DNA of 64,000 nt from Streptomyces fulvoviolaceus (GTDB lineage Bacteria; Actinomycetota; Actinomycetes; Streptomycetales; Streptomycetaceae): NCBI RefSeq assembly GCF_000718165.1, contig NZ_JOEY01000018.1:109349-173348 (forward strand), written 5' to 3'. Every line of letters starts with the position of its first letter. Position 1 is the first letter of the stretch. Shown here in pieces: positions 7,524 to 15,759 of the stretch. Position numbers and translations under genes: made by a program. The notes under the pieces are model-generated. The model ran no database searches, was not told the DNA's origin, and worked only from the letters and a program-made list of their open reading frames with translations.

Positions 7524-9044
7524 CTAGGGAAGTTCGTCGCCGGCGAGCCAGTCCTCCAGCGTGTCGAGGTCGCCGTCCGGCGCCTCGCCCGCGCCGACGA
7601 AAGGCACCGATCGCCGGGTCGCCGCGTGGGCACGTCGAGTTCCGTCGCCCAACTCGCCTACGTGTCCGCGCAGATCGACCGCCTGGGCGCCGCACATCAG
7701 CTCGACGGCGGCCAACCGCAGTGCCAGGCCCGCCATTTCATGCAGGCGGCGGGCCGCGGTGGGCGCCATGGTGATGCGGTCCTCGATACCGGCCGCGATG
7801 GCGCTCGTGGGCTGTTCCAGGGTGACGGGCTGCGCGAGGAGGCGTGCCTCGCCGGCCAGACTCGCCGCGCCGTTGGCGACGATCGCCAGGCCGTCGTCGG
7901 GGGTGGTGGGATCGGCGCGGAGCCCGGTCGGCAGGCCGGTGAAGGCCGTGTCCAGCAGCTTCTGCACCCGCTCGCCCGCGATCGTGACCGCCTGCGCGAG
8001 TCCGAGCCGTGCGTAGTCGAGCGCGATCGCGACCGGGGCGATGTCGTGGTTGCCGGTCGAGATGGCGCGGTCCTCGTCGATGAGCGTGATCGGGCTGTCG
8101 CCGGAGGAGGCGAGTTCGACCTGGACCGCGCCGGCGCAGTGCGCGAGCGCCTGGCGGGCCGCACCGTGGGTCTGCGGCACCACCTTGAAGGCGAGGGGAT
8201 CCTGGAGGGCGCGGGCCGGTCTGGCGCCGGTCAGGAGGGCCCCGCCCGACAGCAGTGCGCGCAGGCGGCCGATCGTCTCGTGGGCACCCGAGTGCGGGCG
8301 CACTCCGGCGACGGCCGGGTGGATGGCGTCGACGTTTCCCGTCAGGCCCTCCAGCGAGAGCGCCGCCGCCACGTCGAGGGCCCGGACGGCCCGGGTCGCG
8401 CGCTCCAGGGCGAGGCAGGCGATCCCGACCGAGAACGCGTTGCTGTTGACGACGGCACCCGCCTCGCGCGGGCCGAGGTCGATCGGTGTGTAGCCGCGTG
8501 CGACCAGTGCCGCGCCGTCGTCACCGTGACCGATGAGCGCCAGCCCGATCTCGGCCAGCTGGCTCAGGTCGGCCTGTCCGATCGAACCGAGCAGGTGGAC
8601 ACGCGGCGTCACGTCGGTGTCGAGGGCCCGGCAGTACGCGTCGGCGACCTCGGCCCGCACGCCCGCCACGCCCACGGTGAGCCCCGCGGCCCGTACGACC
8701 ATGGCGGCCCGGACGAACTCCGCGGGCGCGAGCTGCCCATGGCCCACGCGGTGCGCGCGCAACAGGAGGGGCTGGAAGGCGGCCTGCCGGTCGGCCGATA
8801 TCGCCGTGGTCTTGATCGCGCCGACACCGGTGTTGAGCCCGTACACGGAGTCACCGCGGCTCAGCATCTTCTCAAGTGCGGTGCGCGAGAGGCGCATTCG
8901 GTCGCGCGCGGCGGGGCCGAGCACGACACGGCGGCCACGGGCCACCGCCACCACGTCGGTCGGCAGCAGGGGACGGTCGCCCAGGACGAGCGCGTCCTCG
9001 TCCGGTGCGGCGACGGCCGCCAGAGGCTCGGCGAGAGACGTCAT
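7524..9044 (-). CDS. HAL/PAL-superfamily lyase lacking the MIO tripeptide (copy 1)
   Basis: A 506-residue homologue of histidine ammonia-lyase. The fold is recognisable from YGLNTGVGAIKTT near residue 68, AGAVVNSNAFSVG, and LSLEGLTGNVDAIHPAV. In true ammonia-lyases the Ala-Ser-Gly of GSVGASGDLAPLAH cyclises to the MIO electrophile. Here the segment (residues 153-160, bases 8565-8588) reads GSIGQADL: the Ser-Gly is gone and the loop is one residue shorter, so MIO cannot form. Ergothionase, which eliminates trimethylamine from ergothioneine, is a known superfamily member that works without ammonia-lyase chemistry. Together with the betaine transporter and urocanase homologue this suggests a lyase for a histidine betaine. 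The start overlaps the stop of the dehydrogenase gene by four bases. Confidence 0.85.
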   Translation of the reverse strand: MTSLAEPLAAVAAPDEDALVLGDRPLLPTDVVAVARGRRVVLGPAARDRMRLSRTALEKMLSRGDSVYGLNTGVGAIKTTAISADRQAAFQPLLLRAHRVGHGQLAPAEFVRAAMVVRAAGLTVGVAGVRAEVADAYCRALDTDVTPRVHLLGSIGQADLSQLAEIGLALIGHGDDGAALVARGYTPIDLGPREAGAVVNSNAFSVGIACLALERATRAVRALDVAAALSLEGLTGNVDAIHPAVAGVRPHSGAHETIGRLRALLSGGALLTGARPARALQDPLAFKVVPQTHGAARQALAHCAGAVQVELASSGDSPITLIDEDRAISTGNHDIAPVAIALDYARLGLAQAVTIAGERVQKLLDTAFTGLPTGLRADPTTPDDGLAIVANGAASLAGEARLLAQPVTLEQPTSAIAAGIEDRITMAPTAARRLHEMAGLALRLAAVELMCGAQAVDLRGHVGELGDGTRRAHAATRRSVPFVGAGEAPDGDLDTLEDWLAGDELP

Positions 9045-9943
9045 GCCCGCGCCTCCGCCAGCAGGGCCAGCACCGCGTCCCGCCGCGATGTGAATTCCCG
9101 TACGGCGTCGGGCGGATGGTCGCCCAGCAGCCCCCGGCCGCCCTTCATGCCGGTCGCACCACTGCGCCGCGTTTCCCGCAGCAGCGCCGGTACCTCGGTC
9201 GCGCGGGAAAGCAGGGGGAACAGTCGCTCGGCCACGGCTTGATGGACGTCCAGTCCCGCCGCGTCCATCGAAGCGAACGGGCCGATCGCCGCCCAGCGCG
9301 CCCCGAGCCCGGCCACGACGGCCCGGTCGACGTCCGCCACCCCGCAGACACCCTCCTCGACCAGCGCGTACGCCTCGCGCAGCAATGCGTACTGCAGGCG
9401 GTTGGCCACGAAACCCGGGTGGTCGCGGCGGAGCGTGACCGGCTCCTTGCCGATCGCCCGCGAGAGGGAGGCGAGCCGTTCCAGGGTGTCCGGCGCCGTG
9501 CGCGGTCCGCCCGTCACCTCGACGAGCGGCACGAGTTCGGCGGGGTTGAACCAGTGCCAGCCCGCGAAGAGTTCGGGACGCTTCAGGCCCTCGGCGAGAT
9601 CCGCCAGCCGGAGCGAGGAGGTGTTGGTCGCCACGATCCCGTCCTCGGCGACCAGTGTCTCGGCCCGGGCCAGCACGGCACCCTTCGCGTCCGCGTCCTC
9701 GGCGACCGACTCCACGGCCAGCGCGAACGGACCGGGCGCGTCACCGACGACCACGGTCACCGGCCGCACGGATCCGACGAGTTGTCCCACCCGCCTGCCG
9801 ATCTCGTCCCGGGTCGGCGCGGCCGCTTCCCGCCGCCGTACGAGGACGACCGTCTCGATGTCCGCGGCGGCGAGACGGGCGGCGATGCCGGTGGCCATCG
9901 CGCCGCCGCCGATGACCAGCACACGATCCAAGGTCACGCTCAC
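9041..9943 (-). CDS. 3-hydroxyacyl-CoA dehydrogenase-family oxidoreductase
   Basis: A 300-residue NAD-dependent dehydrogenase. The N-terminal Rossmann motif is VLVIGGGAMATGIA, followed by VESVAED, TNTSSL, and WHWFNPAELVPLVEV, which match the 3-hydroxyacyl-CoA, L-carnitine and L-gulonate dehydrogenase group. The C-terminal helical domain contains HPGFVANRLQYALLREA. The start is a GTG that overlaps the TGA of the GntR gene (GTGA), so the two are coupled. In this operon it could oxidise a hydroxylated short-chain acid left after ring opening. A carnitine-type substrate is also conceivable given the betaine transporter further along. The exact substrate cannot be read from the sequence. Confidence 0.85.
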   Translation of the reverse strand: MSVTLDRVLVIGGGAMATGIAARLAAADIETVVLVRRREAAAPTRDEIGRRVGQLVGSVRPVTVVVGDAPGPFALAVESVAEDADAKGAVLARAETLVAEDGIVATNTSSLRLADLAEGLKRPELFAGWHWFNPAELVPLVEVTGGPRTAPDTLERLASLSRAIGKEPVTLRRDHPGFVANRLQYALLREAYALVEEGVCGVADVDRAVVAGLGARWAAIGPFASMDAAGLDVHQAVAERLFPLLSRATEVPALLRETRRSGATGMKGGRGLLGDHPPDAVREFTSRRDAVLALLAEARA

Positions 9944-10668
9944 CCCCAGAATCTCTGCTCGTCGAGGTGGGCGAGGAGGATCTCGCCGGCGCCGCGGACG
10001 TGGTCGCGCATCACCGTGCGCGCGGTGTCCGGGGTGCGGGCGCGCAGCGCGGCGGCGATGGCCTGGTGCTCGTGCACGTTCATGGTGGTCAGAGCCGTCT
10101 CGTCATGGGCGATGACCCGCCAGACCAGGTCGCGGGGGAAGACGTGCAGGAGCCCCTGGACGGACTCGGTCAGGCGCCCGTTGCCGGCGGATCGGTGGAT
10201 CAGGTCGTGGAAGGCGGTGTTCGCGTCGGTCACGGCCGCGTCGAGTTCCGCGTCGTCGATGCGCCCGGCCGCCGCGACGGCTTCCGTGAGCCGTTCCTGT
10301 GTCCGCTCCAGTTCGTCCAGGTCCTCGGCGGAGGCGCGCTCGCACGCCAGCGCGCACGCGAACCCCTCCATCTCGGCGCGGAGTTCGTAGACCTCGACGA
10401 GTTCCGCCCGGGACGGGGTGCGCACCGTGGCGCCCCGGTTGGGAGCCAGTTCGACCAGGTTGAGGGCCTGCAACTGCCGCAGTGCCTCCCGGATGGGCGT
10501 CCGGCTGACGCCGAACCGCGCTGCCAGCTCCTCGTGTTGGAGGCGGGCGCCGAACGGCAGCTTCCCGTCGAGGATGTCGGCGCGCAGCCGGTAGGCGATC
10601 TGGTCGGCGAGGCTCGTGACGGCGAGCGTCTCAGGGGGAGTTGGAGCGGAGGACGGTGGCGGGCACAT
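9940..10668 (-). CDS. GntR-family regulator, FCD (FadR-like) subfamily
   Basis: A 242-residue regulator with an N-terminal winged helix-turn-helix (about 20-85: QIAYRLRADILDGKLPFGARL, then ELAARFGVSRTPIREALRQL) and a C-terminal helical FCD ligand-binding domain with metal-type residues (Asp in DANTAFHDLIH, later His in VHEHQAI and MRDHVRG). FCD regulators usually sense small carboxylic acids. It is the first gene of a four-gene operon and diverges from the urocanase homologue, with only 22 bp between the two start codons. A perfect 22-bp palindrome in and beyond that gap is its probable operator. Autoregulation and control of both directions are therefore likely. Confidence 0.9.
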   Translation of the reverse strand: MCPPPSSAPTPPETLAVTSLADQIAYRLRADILDGKLPFGARLQHEELAARFGVSRTPIREALRQLQALNLVELAPNRGATVRTPSRAELVEVYELRAEMEGFACALACERASAEDLDELERTQERLTEAVAAAGRIDDAELDAAVTDANTAFHDLIHRSAGNGRLTESVQGLLHVFPRDLVWRVIAHDETALTTMNVHEHQAIAAALRARTPDTARTVMRDHVRGAGEILLAHLDEQRFWG

Positions 10669-10678
10669 GCCCGGATAC

Positions 10679-10684
10679 TAGATT
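10679..10684 (+). promoter_or_regulatory. Candidate -10 box for a leaderless urocanase-homologue transcript
   Basis: TAGATT fits the TAnnnT -10 pattern of actinobacterial housekeeping promoters. It ends seven bases before the ATG at 10691, so transcription would start at or beside the start codon. No ribosome binding site precedes that ATG. Both points suggest a leaderless mRNA. No convincing -35 element is visible. Confidence 0.5.
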
Positions 10685-10702
10685 GGATCCATGGATCCAA
10701 TC
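10681..10702. promoter_or_regulatory. Perfect 22-bp palindrome, probable GntR operator, covering a start codon
   Basis: The half-site GATTGGATCCA is followed directly by its exact reverse complement, with the axis between 10691 and 10692. The palindrome covers the ATG of the urocanase homologue and overlaps the candidate -10 box. It lies 13 bp upstream of the divergent GntR start. A protein bound here would block transcription start and possibly both promoters. Confidence 0.75.
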
Positions 10703-12352
10703 AATGGCAGGCTTGGTGCACCGGCGCCCACGGGTGCCGAACTCCGCTGTCGTGGCTGGGAGCAGGAGGGCGTCCTGCGCTGCTTCCTCAACACCCTCGA
10801 CCCCGCCGTCGCCGAGGACTCCGCCCGCCTCGTCGTCTACGGCGGGCGCGGCCGGGCGGCCCGCTCCTGGGAGGCGTACGACGCGATCGTCGCCGCCCTC
10901 GAACGGCTCGGCCCCGACGAGACGTTGCTGGTCCAGTCGGGCAAACCGGTGGCCGTGCTGCCGACGCACCCGGACGCGCCGCGCGTGCTGATCTCGACCG
11001 CGATGGTCGTGTCGGCCTGGTCGGACGAGGCGGAGTTCCGTCGCCTCGAAGACGCCGGACTCACCATGTACGGGCAGATGACAGCCGCCGCCTGGTTCTA
11101 CATCGGCACCCAGGGCGTTCTCGGCTTCACCCACGAGACCCTCTCCGCCATCGCCCGCCGCCACTTCGACGGCACCCTCACCGGTCGGCGGGTGGTCACG
11201 GCCGGACTCGGCGGAATGGGCGGGGCGCAGGGCCTGGCCATCGCCAACCTCGGCGGTCGCGGCCTGATCGTCGAGGCCGACCCCGAGCGCGCGCGGCGCA
11301 GACTCGACGCGGGCTGGGTCGACCGCATCGCGCCCGACTACACGGCGGCGGTCGCCGACCTCACCGCCTCGGCCGCCCCCGCCGCCATCGCCCTCGTCGG
11401 CAACATCGCCGAGATCCTGCCCCGGCTGGTGGCCGACCGGGTCGCCGTGGACATAGCGACGGACCAGACGGCGGCGCACGACCTCGACCACGGATACGTG
11501 CCCATCGGATACAAGCCGGATCAGTCACGCACTCCCGATCCCGCCTACCGTGCGGCTGTAGAGGCTTCACTGCGCGCACACGCCGAAGCGCTGCTGGCCC
11601 TGCGCGAGCGCGGCTCGGTCGTCTTCGAGTACGGCAACAGCCTGCGCGCCCAGGCGGTGGCGGCCGGAGCCGCCCGAGCCGCCGAACTCCCCGGATTCGT
11701 GGCCGAGTACGTACGCCCGATCTTCGCGCGCGGGGTGGGGCCGTACCGCTGGGTGTGCCTGAGCGGGGACCCCGAAGACCTGCGCCGCAGCGAGGACGCC
11801 GTGCTCGAAGTCGTCCAATCGCCGTCCCTGGAGCGGTGGTTCAAGCTCGCCCGCGCCCGGGTCGCCCCGCAGGGGCTGCCGGCTCGCATCTGCTGGCTCG
11901 GCCTCGGGGAGCGGCACGAGGTCGGTCTGCGCCTCAACGACCTTGTCCGGCGCGGAGAGATCGGCCCGCTGGCGCTCGGCCGGGACCACATGGACCCCGC
12001 CGCCGTCGCCTCACCCTCCCGGGAGACCGAGGGGATGCTCGACGGCAGCGACGCGATCGCCGACTGGCCCGTCCTGGCCGCGCTGCTCAACGCGGCGCAG
12101 GGCGCGACCTGGGTGTCCGTCGGCAACGGCGGCGGTGTCGGTGTGGGCCGCAGCATCCACACCGGAATCACCGTGGTCGCCGACGGCAGCGAGCTGGCGG
12201 AACGCAAGATCCGCCGGGTGTTCTGGACCGACCCCGCGCTGGGCGTGGCCCGCTACGCGGACGCCGGGTACGACGAGGCCGCCGAGAAGGCCCGGGAGGC
12301 GGGACTCGATCTCGGCACTCCGGGCACGTTGGGCATCAGCCCTTCCCCGTGA
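10691..12352 (+). CDS. Urocanase (urocanate hydratase) homologue with altered active-site motifs
   Basis: A 553-residue protein aligned over its full length with HutU, the NAD-dependent hydratase that acts on urocanate. Conserved blocks include LTMYGQMTA, YIGTQG, TAGLGGMGGAQ, YGNSLRAQA, GLPARICWLGLGERH with the active-site-type Cys401, and MLDGSDAIADWPVL. Several family motifs differ. The block usually read HHGGGVG is GNGGGVG (Gly478-Asn479 replace two His), and the usual ANSNLVG block is STAMVVS around residue 102. The substrate is therefore probably not plain urocanate; thiourocanate or an N-methylated analogue would fit the neighbours. It diverges from the GntR operon with its ATG inside the operator palindrome, and its 3' end overlaps the convergent amidohydrolase by 17 bp. 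Confidence 0.85.
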   Translation: MDPINGRLGAPAPTGAELRCRGWEQEGVLRCFLNTLDPAVAEDSARLVVYGGRGRAARSWEAYDAIVAALERLGPDETLLVQSGKPVAVLPTHPDAPRVLISTAMVVSAWSDEAEFRRLEDAGLTMYGQMTAAAWFYIGTQGVLGFTHETLSAIARRHFDGTLTGRRVVTAGLGGMGGAQGLAIANLGGRGLIVEADPERARRRLDAGWVDRIAPDYTAAVADLTASAAPAAIALVGNIAEILPRLVADRVAVDIATDQTAAHDLDHGYVPIGYKPDQSRTPDPAYRAAVEASLRAHAEALLALRERGSVVFEYGNSLRAQAVAAGAARAAELPGFVAEYVRPIFARGVGPYRWVCLSGDPEDLRRSEDAVLEVVQSPSLERWFKLARARVAPQGLPARICWLGLGERHEVGLRLNDLVRRGEIGPLALGRDHMDPAAVASPSRETEGMLDGSDAIADWPVLAALLNAAQGATWVSVGNGGGVGVGRSIHTGITVVADGSELAERKIRRVFWTDPALGVARYADAGYDEAAEKAREAGLDLGTPGTLGISPSP

Positions 12353-13238
12353 GCAGTCGCCGCGGATTGGCGATGCGGAAGGCATGCGCCGCGGCTCCGC
12401 CCAGACCGAAGCCGGGGTACTGAGGAGGCTCGGCGTAGGGGCGGTCCGAGCCCTGGACGACGGCGCCCACACCGAGGGCACGGACGACCGCGTCGACAGC
12501 GGTCGGACCGTACGAGGACGTCTCGACGAACACGTCCGGGTCCACCCCGGCACTGCTCCCGTCGCCCCGCGCGGCGAACCGCTCCCCGTGCAGCGGGGCG
12601 AGCCCGGCCAGCAGTGCGAAGCACACCCGCAGCCGTGGGTGGCGCGGCCGGCCGAAGGCCCGGAAGGCGAACCAGGCGGCGTGCATCTGCTGGACGTAGG
12701 GGACCATTGCGGGCCACCAGCCGGGTCCCCCGGAAGCGCCGGGCGCGGGTCCCGGGTGGACGAACAGCGGGAGGTCGCGCTGTTCGAGGAGGTCGAGCAG
12801 CGGGGCGCAGTGCGCGTAACCGGCCGCGTCGGCAAGGGCGTTGGCCGGGAGCTGGAGACCGACGAAGCCCTGGTCGAGTACGGCGGCCGTCGCCTTGGCG
12901 TCGATGTCCCTGACGCAGGCGGCGGCCCAGGCCCCGAACGGCTCGGGGAGCGAGGCCGAGCCCTCGTGGTAGGCGTCGAGCAGGGGCTGTGCCTCGCTCG
13001 CGGGCAGCCACTCGACGCCGATCGGGGCGGACAGCGAGACGAGCGCCCGGCCGAGGCCGTCGGTGGCGGCGAGGTGCGCACGCCCTGCGATGTCGTGGTC
13101 GGCGGGCGGGACGTCGTAGGGCGGCTCGCCGTCCAGATGCAGGGTCCAGCCGTCCAGGTACGGCGGTTCGCGGCGGGAGCGCAAGGCCGCCACCAGCGAA
13201 GGGCTCCACAGATGCTGGTGTACGTCGACATTGGTCAT
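12336..13238 (-). CDS. Amidohydrolase (amidohydrolase_2 type metal-dependent hydrolase)
   Basis: A 300-residue TIM-barrel amidohydrolase. It starts with the metal motif DVHQHLW (His7 and His9 region), has VHPGP for the third metal ligand on a later strand, and GSDRPYAEPP near the C-terminus with the catalytic Asp. The family hydrolyses C-N or C-C bonds in small cyclic or carboxylated substrates. It is the third gene of the operon that starts with the ornithine-cyclodeaminase-like gene, and its ATG overlaps the stop of the second HAL homologue. It could play the role of imidazolonepropionase (HutI) or of a later hydrolase in the proposed ring-degradation route. The substrate is inferred only from context. 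Confidence 0.85.
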   Translation of the reverse strand: MTNVDVHQHLWSPSLVAALRSRREPPYLDGWTLHLDGEPPYDVPPADHDIAGRAHLAATDGLGRALVSLSAPIGVEWLPASEAQPLLDAYHEGSASLPEPFGAWAAACVRDIDAKATAAVLDQGFVGLQLPANALADAAGYAHCAPLLDLLEQRDLPLFVHPGPAPGASGGPGWWPAMVPYVQQMHAAWFAFRAFGRPRHPRLRVCFALLAGLAPLHGERFAARGDGSSAGVDPDVFVETSSYGPTAVDAVVRALGVGAVVQGSDRPYAEPPQYPGFGLGGAAAHAFRIANPRRLLTGKG

Positions 13239-14761
13239 GACGCTCCTCCCGCCCGGGCACGCAGTGTGCCCCGGACATCGTCGGACCCCAGGATGTCGTG
13301 GCCGACCGCCTCCACGTCCACCCCGCAGGGCCGGTCGTCGTCCAGGCGGGCCACGATCTTCCGGATCGCGCGGTGCAGGAACTCCGGTCCCCGCCCCAGG
13401 GTGGACGGCGCCGCCAGATCCACCGCCTGCGCGGCCACCACGGCCTCCACGGCGAGGAGTTGGCGCAGCCGGACGAGCAACGTGGACAGCCGCCGTGCCC
13501 CGAGTGCCGCGTTGGTCGAGTCGTCCTCGACGGCGTGTGCGCCGTGGCGGGGGTCGGTGCTCACCGGGACGGACAGCATGCGGATCTCGGCGACCAGGGC
13601 CTGCGCCGTCTTGGTCAGCGGCGCGAAGCCCGAGCGCTCCGGACCGTACGGCGAGAGGTTCGCGGGCAGTCCGCTGACGGTCGGGTCGAGCAGTCGTCGC
13701 ATGCGCTCGGCGGAGATCGACGCGGTCTGCGTCAGAGCCAGCGCGAGGGTGTCGAAGGCGAGAGCGAGGGCCGGGGTGTGGAAGTTGCCGGACGAGAGGA
13801 TCTCGCCGCTGTCGGGCAGGACGACCGGGTTGTCGCCGCAGCCGTTCAGCTCCGGAGCCAGCGCGGAGTCGGCGAAGTCCAGGGCCGCGTACGCGGCGCC
13901 GTGCACCTGGGCGGCGCAGCGCAGGCTGAGGGGGTCCTGAACCCGCCGTGCGTTGCGGGGGTCGCCCAGCTCACCCCCTTCCAGCAGGGCGAGCAACTCG
14001 CTCGCCGCGCGGGCCTGACCGGGAGCGGGGCGCAGGTCCAGCACCCGGGGGTCGAGCGGGCTCGTGTTCGCCCGGAAGCCCTCGTAGGTCAGCGCGGTGA
14101 CCGCCTGGGCCAGCGTCAGGACGGCGGCCGCCTCGTGCAGGGCGAGAGCACCCTGTCCGGCGGCCAACGGGCTCGCGCTGCACAGCACGTGCCCGTCCTT
14201 CGGGCCCAGTTCGGCCGGAATGAGGCCCGCCCGGCGCAGTGCCGTGGCGCCGTCGAGCACCTCGCCGCCGTACTCGGCGCTTCCCTCCCCGATGACGACG
14301 AGGCCGACATGGGCCATCTGGACCAGATCGGCGGCGCCGATCGATCCCACCTCGGGGATCACGGGATGGACCCCGGCGTCGAGCATGCCGACGAGCAGCT
14401 CCAGGATCTCCGGCCGTACCCCGCTGCCCCCGCCCGCGATGCCGTTGGCACGGGCGAGGAGAGCGGCGCGTACGACGGGGACCGGCAGCGGATCGCCGAC
14501 CGCGTCGGCCCGTCCCCGGACCGTGCGGACGCTGAACAGCTCGAGTTCGTCGCGTGGCAGGGCGAACGACGCGCGGGTGCCGAGCCCCGTCGTCAGGCCG
14601 TACGTGGGCACCTGGCGGTCGACGATGTCGTCGACGACGGCGCGGTCGCGTGCCAGTCGGGGGAGTACCTCGTCCGCGAGGACGATGTGTGCGCCATGGT
14701 GGGCGACGGCGACGACATCGTCGTAGGACAACGTTCTCCCGTCGACGACGACCCCCGTCAT
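13235..14761 (-). CDS. HAL/PAL-superfamily lyase lacking the MIO tripeptide (copy 2)
   Basis: A 508-residue second histidine ammonia-lyase homologue, clearly divergent from the copy at 7524-9044. It has YGLTTGLGTRASFAL near residue 54, GHVLCSASPLAAGQG, LTYEGFRANTSPLDP and an aromatic-lyase C-terminal domain. The MIO segment (residues 139-146, bases 14324-14347) reads GSIGAADL in place of GSVGASGDL, so Ser and Gly are missing and MIO cannot form. Two MIO-less lyases in one island are unusual. They may act on related betaines, for example ergothioneine and hercynine, or one may act on an oxidised form. The ATG overlaps the stop of the upstream cyclodeaminase-like gene (ATGA). Confidence 0.85.
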   Translation of the reverse strand: MTGVVVDGRTLSYDDVVAVAHHGAHIVLADEVLPRLARDRAVVDDIVDRQVPTYGLTTGLGTRASFALPRDELELFSVRTVRGRADAVGDPLPVPVVRAALLARANGIAGGGSGVRPEILELLVGMLDAGVHPVIPEVGSIGAADLVQMAHVGLVVIGEGSAEYGGEVLDGATALRRAGLIPAELGPKDGHVLCSASPLAAGQGALALHEAAAVLTLAQAVTALTYEGFRANTSPLDPRVLDLRPAPGQARAASELLALLEGGELGDPRNARRVQDPLSLRCAAQVHGAAYAALDFADSALAPELNGCGDNPVVLPDSGEILSSGNFHTPALALAFDTLALALTQTASISAERMRRLLDPTVSGLPANLSPYGPERSGFAPLTKTAQALVAEIRMLSVPVSTDPRHGAHAVEDDSTNAALGARRLSTLLVRLRQLLAVEAVVAAQAVDLAAPSTLGRGPEFLHRAIRKIVARLDDDRPCGVDVEAVGHDILGSDDVRGTLRARAGGAS

Positions 14762-15759
14762 GAGAACCGCAGCTTCTGGCCGAGACCGCGCTCTTCGGCC
14801 TTCTTCAGCATGGCGGCGCCCAGGGCGATGTCGGAGAGGGAGAGGCCGCGGTGCCAGAACAGGTTGGTCTCGTCGGCGCTCTCCCGGCCGGGCTTGCGGC
14901 CTGCGACGATCTCGCCCAGCTCGCCGTGCAGAGTGGACTTGTCGAGCCTTCCGGAGTCGACGTGGGCGCGCAGGGCGCCGAACGGCCCCGCGTGGGCCTG
15001 GCCCCAGTCGTCGACGACGATCTTGTCCATGATGTCGGTGAGGGAGAGCTCGACCGCGCTGTTGGTTCCGTAGGGCACGACCAGGGATCCGGGGGCGATC
15101 CACTCGGTCTTCAGGAGCGGCTCCGGGCGTTCGAGGCGGGACGCCTCCACCACGATGTCCGCGCCCTGGACGCAGGTCTTCCAGTCGTCGGTCACGATCA
15201 CGGGCTTGCCGAGGTCCCGTTCCAGCCGTTCGGCGAAGGCCTCGCGGCTCTCGGGGCGGCGCGAGTGGACGCGGATCTCGCTGAGGTCGAAGATCCGGTC
15301 GAGGAGGCGGACGTTCCAGTACGAGGTGGCGCGGGCGCCGATGTGTCCGAGCACCTTGGCGTCCGGGCGGGCCAGGTGGCGAGCCCCGAGCGCGGTGAGG
15401 GCGCCGGTGCGCATCTCGGTGATGGCGGTGGCGTCGAGCACGGCCACCGGCATGCCGGTGCGGGGGTCGAAGAGGTTGAGCAGCGCCATCTCGGAGGGCA
15501 GGCCCTGCCGGTAGTTGTCGACGTAGTCGCCCACGATCTTGACACCGGCCAGGGCGAGCGGGGCGACATAGCCGCGCAGGACGTTGAAGTGTCCGTTGAA
15601 GGCGGGGTCGGGCGTGAGGTGGACGCGCGGTTCGACGACCGTCTCGCCGAGGCCCTGGGCGCGCAGCCCGGCCTCGACGGCGTCGAGTATCTCGGTGTCG
15701 GTCAGCTCGAGCTGTTCGATGTCCGAGCCGTTCAGGAAGGTGAACCGGACCGGTTCCAT
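14758..15759 (-). CDS. Ornithine cyclodeaminase/mu-crystallin family protein
   Basis: A 333-residue member of the ornithine cyclodeaminase and mu-crystallin family. These NAD(P)-dependent proteins include cyclodeaminases, alanine dehydrogenases and ketimine reductases. Family landmarks are KIVGDYVDNYRQGLPS, MPVAVLDATAITEMRTGALTAL and the dinucleotide site VLGHIGARATSYWNVRLL. The ATG at 15759 was chosen because an AGGGAG ribosome binding site lies just upstream; a TTG further up has none. It is the first gene of a three-gene operon with the second HAL homologue and the amidohydrolase. In this setting it may act on an imine or amino acid produced after ring opening, but no specific reaction can be assigned. 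Confidence 0.8.
   Translation of the reverse strand: MEPVRFTFLNGSDIEQLELTDTEILDAVEAGLRAQGLGETVVEPRVHLTPDPAFNGHFNVLRGYVAPLALAGVKIVGDYVDNYRQGLPSEMALLNLFDPRTGMPVAVLDATAITEMRTGALTALGARHLARPDAKVLGHIGARATSYWNVRLLDRIFDLSEIRVHSRRPESREAFAERLERDLGKPVIVTDDWKTCVQGADIVVEASRLERPEPLLKTEWIAPGSLVVPYGTNSAVELSLTDIMDKIVVDDWGQAHAGPFGALRAHVDSGRLDKSTLHGELGEIVAGRKPGRESADETNLFWHRGLSLSDIALGAAMLKKAEERGLGQKLRFS

Noticed and set aside
7626..9242. A 538-codon + strand frame over the first HAL homologue
   Set aside because: It crosses the boundary of two real minus-strand genes and has no recognisable domain.
9967..12423. An 818-codon + strand frame over GntR and the urocanase homologue
   Set aside because: It is out of frame with both real genes, crosses the operator, and reads as Arg/Pro-rich sequence.
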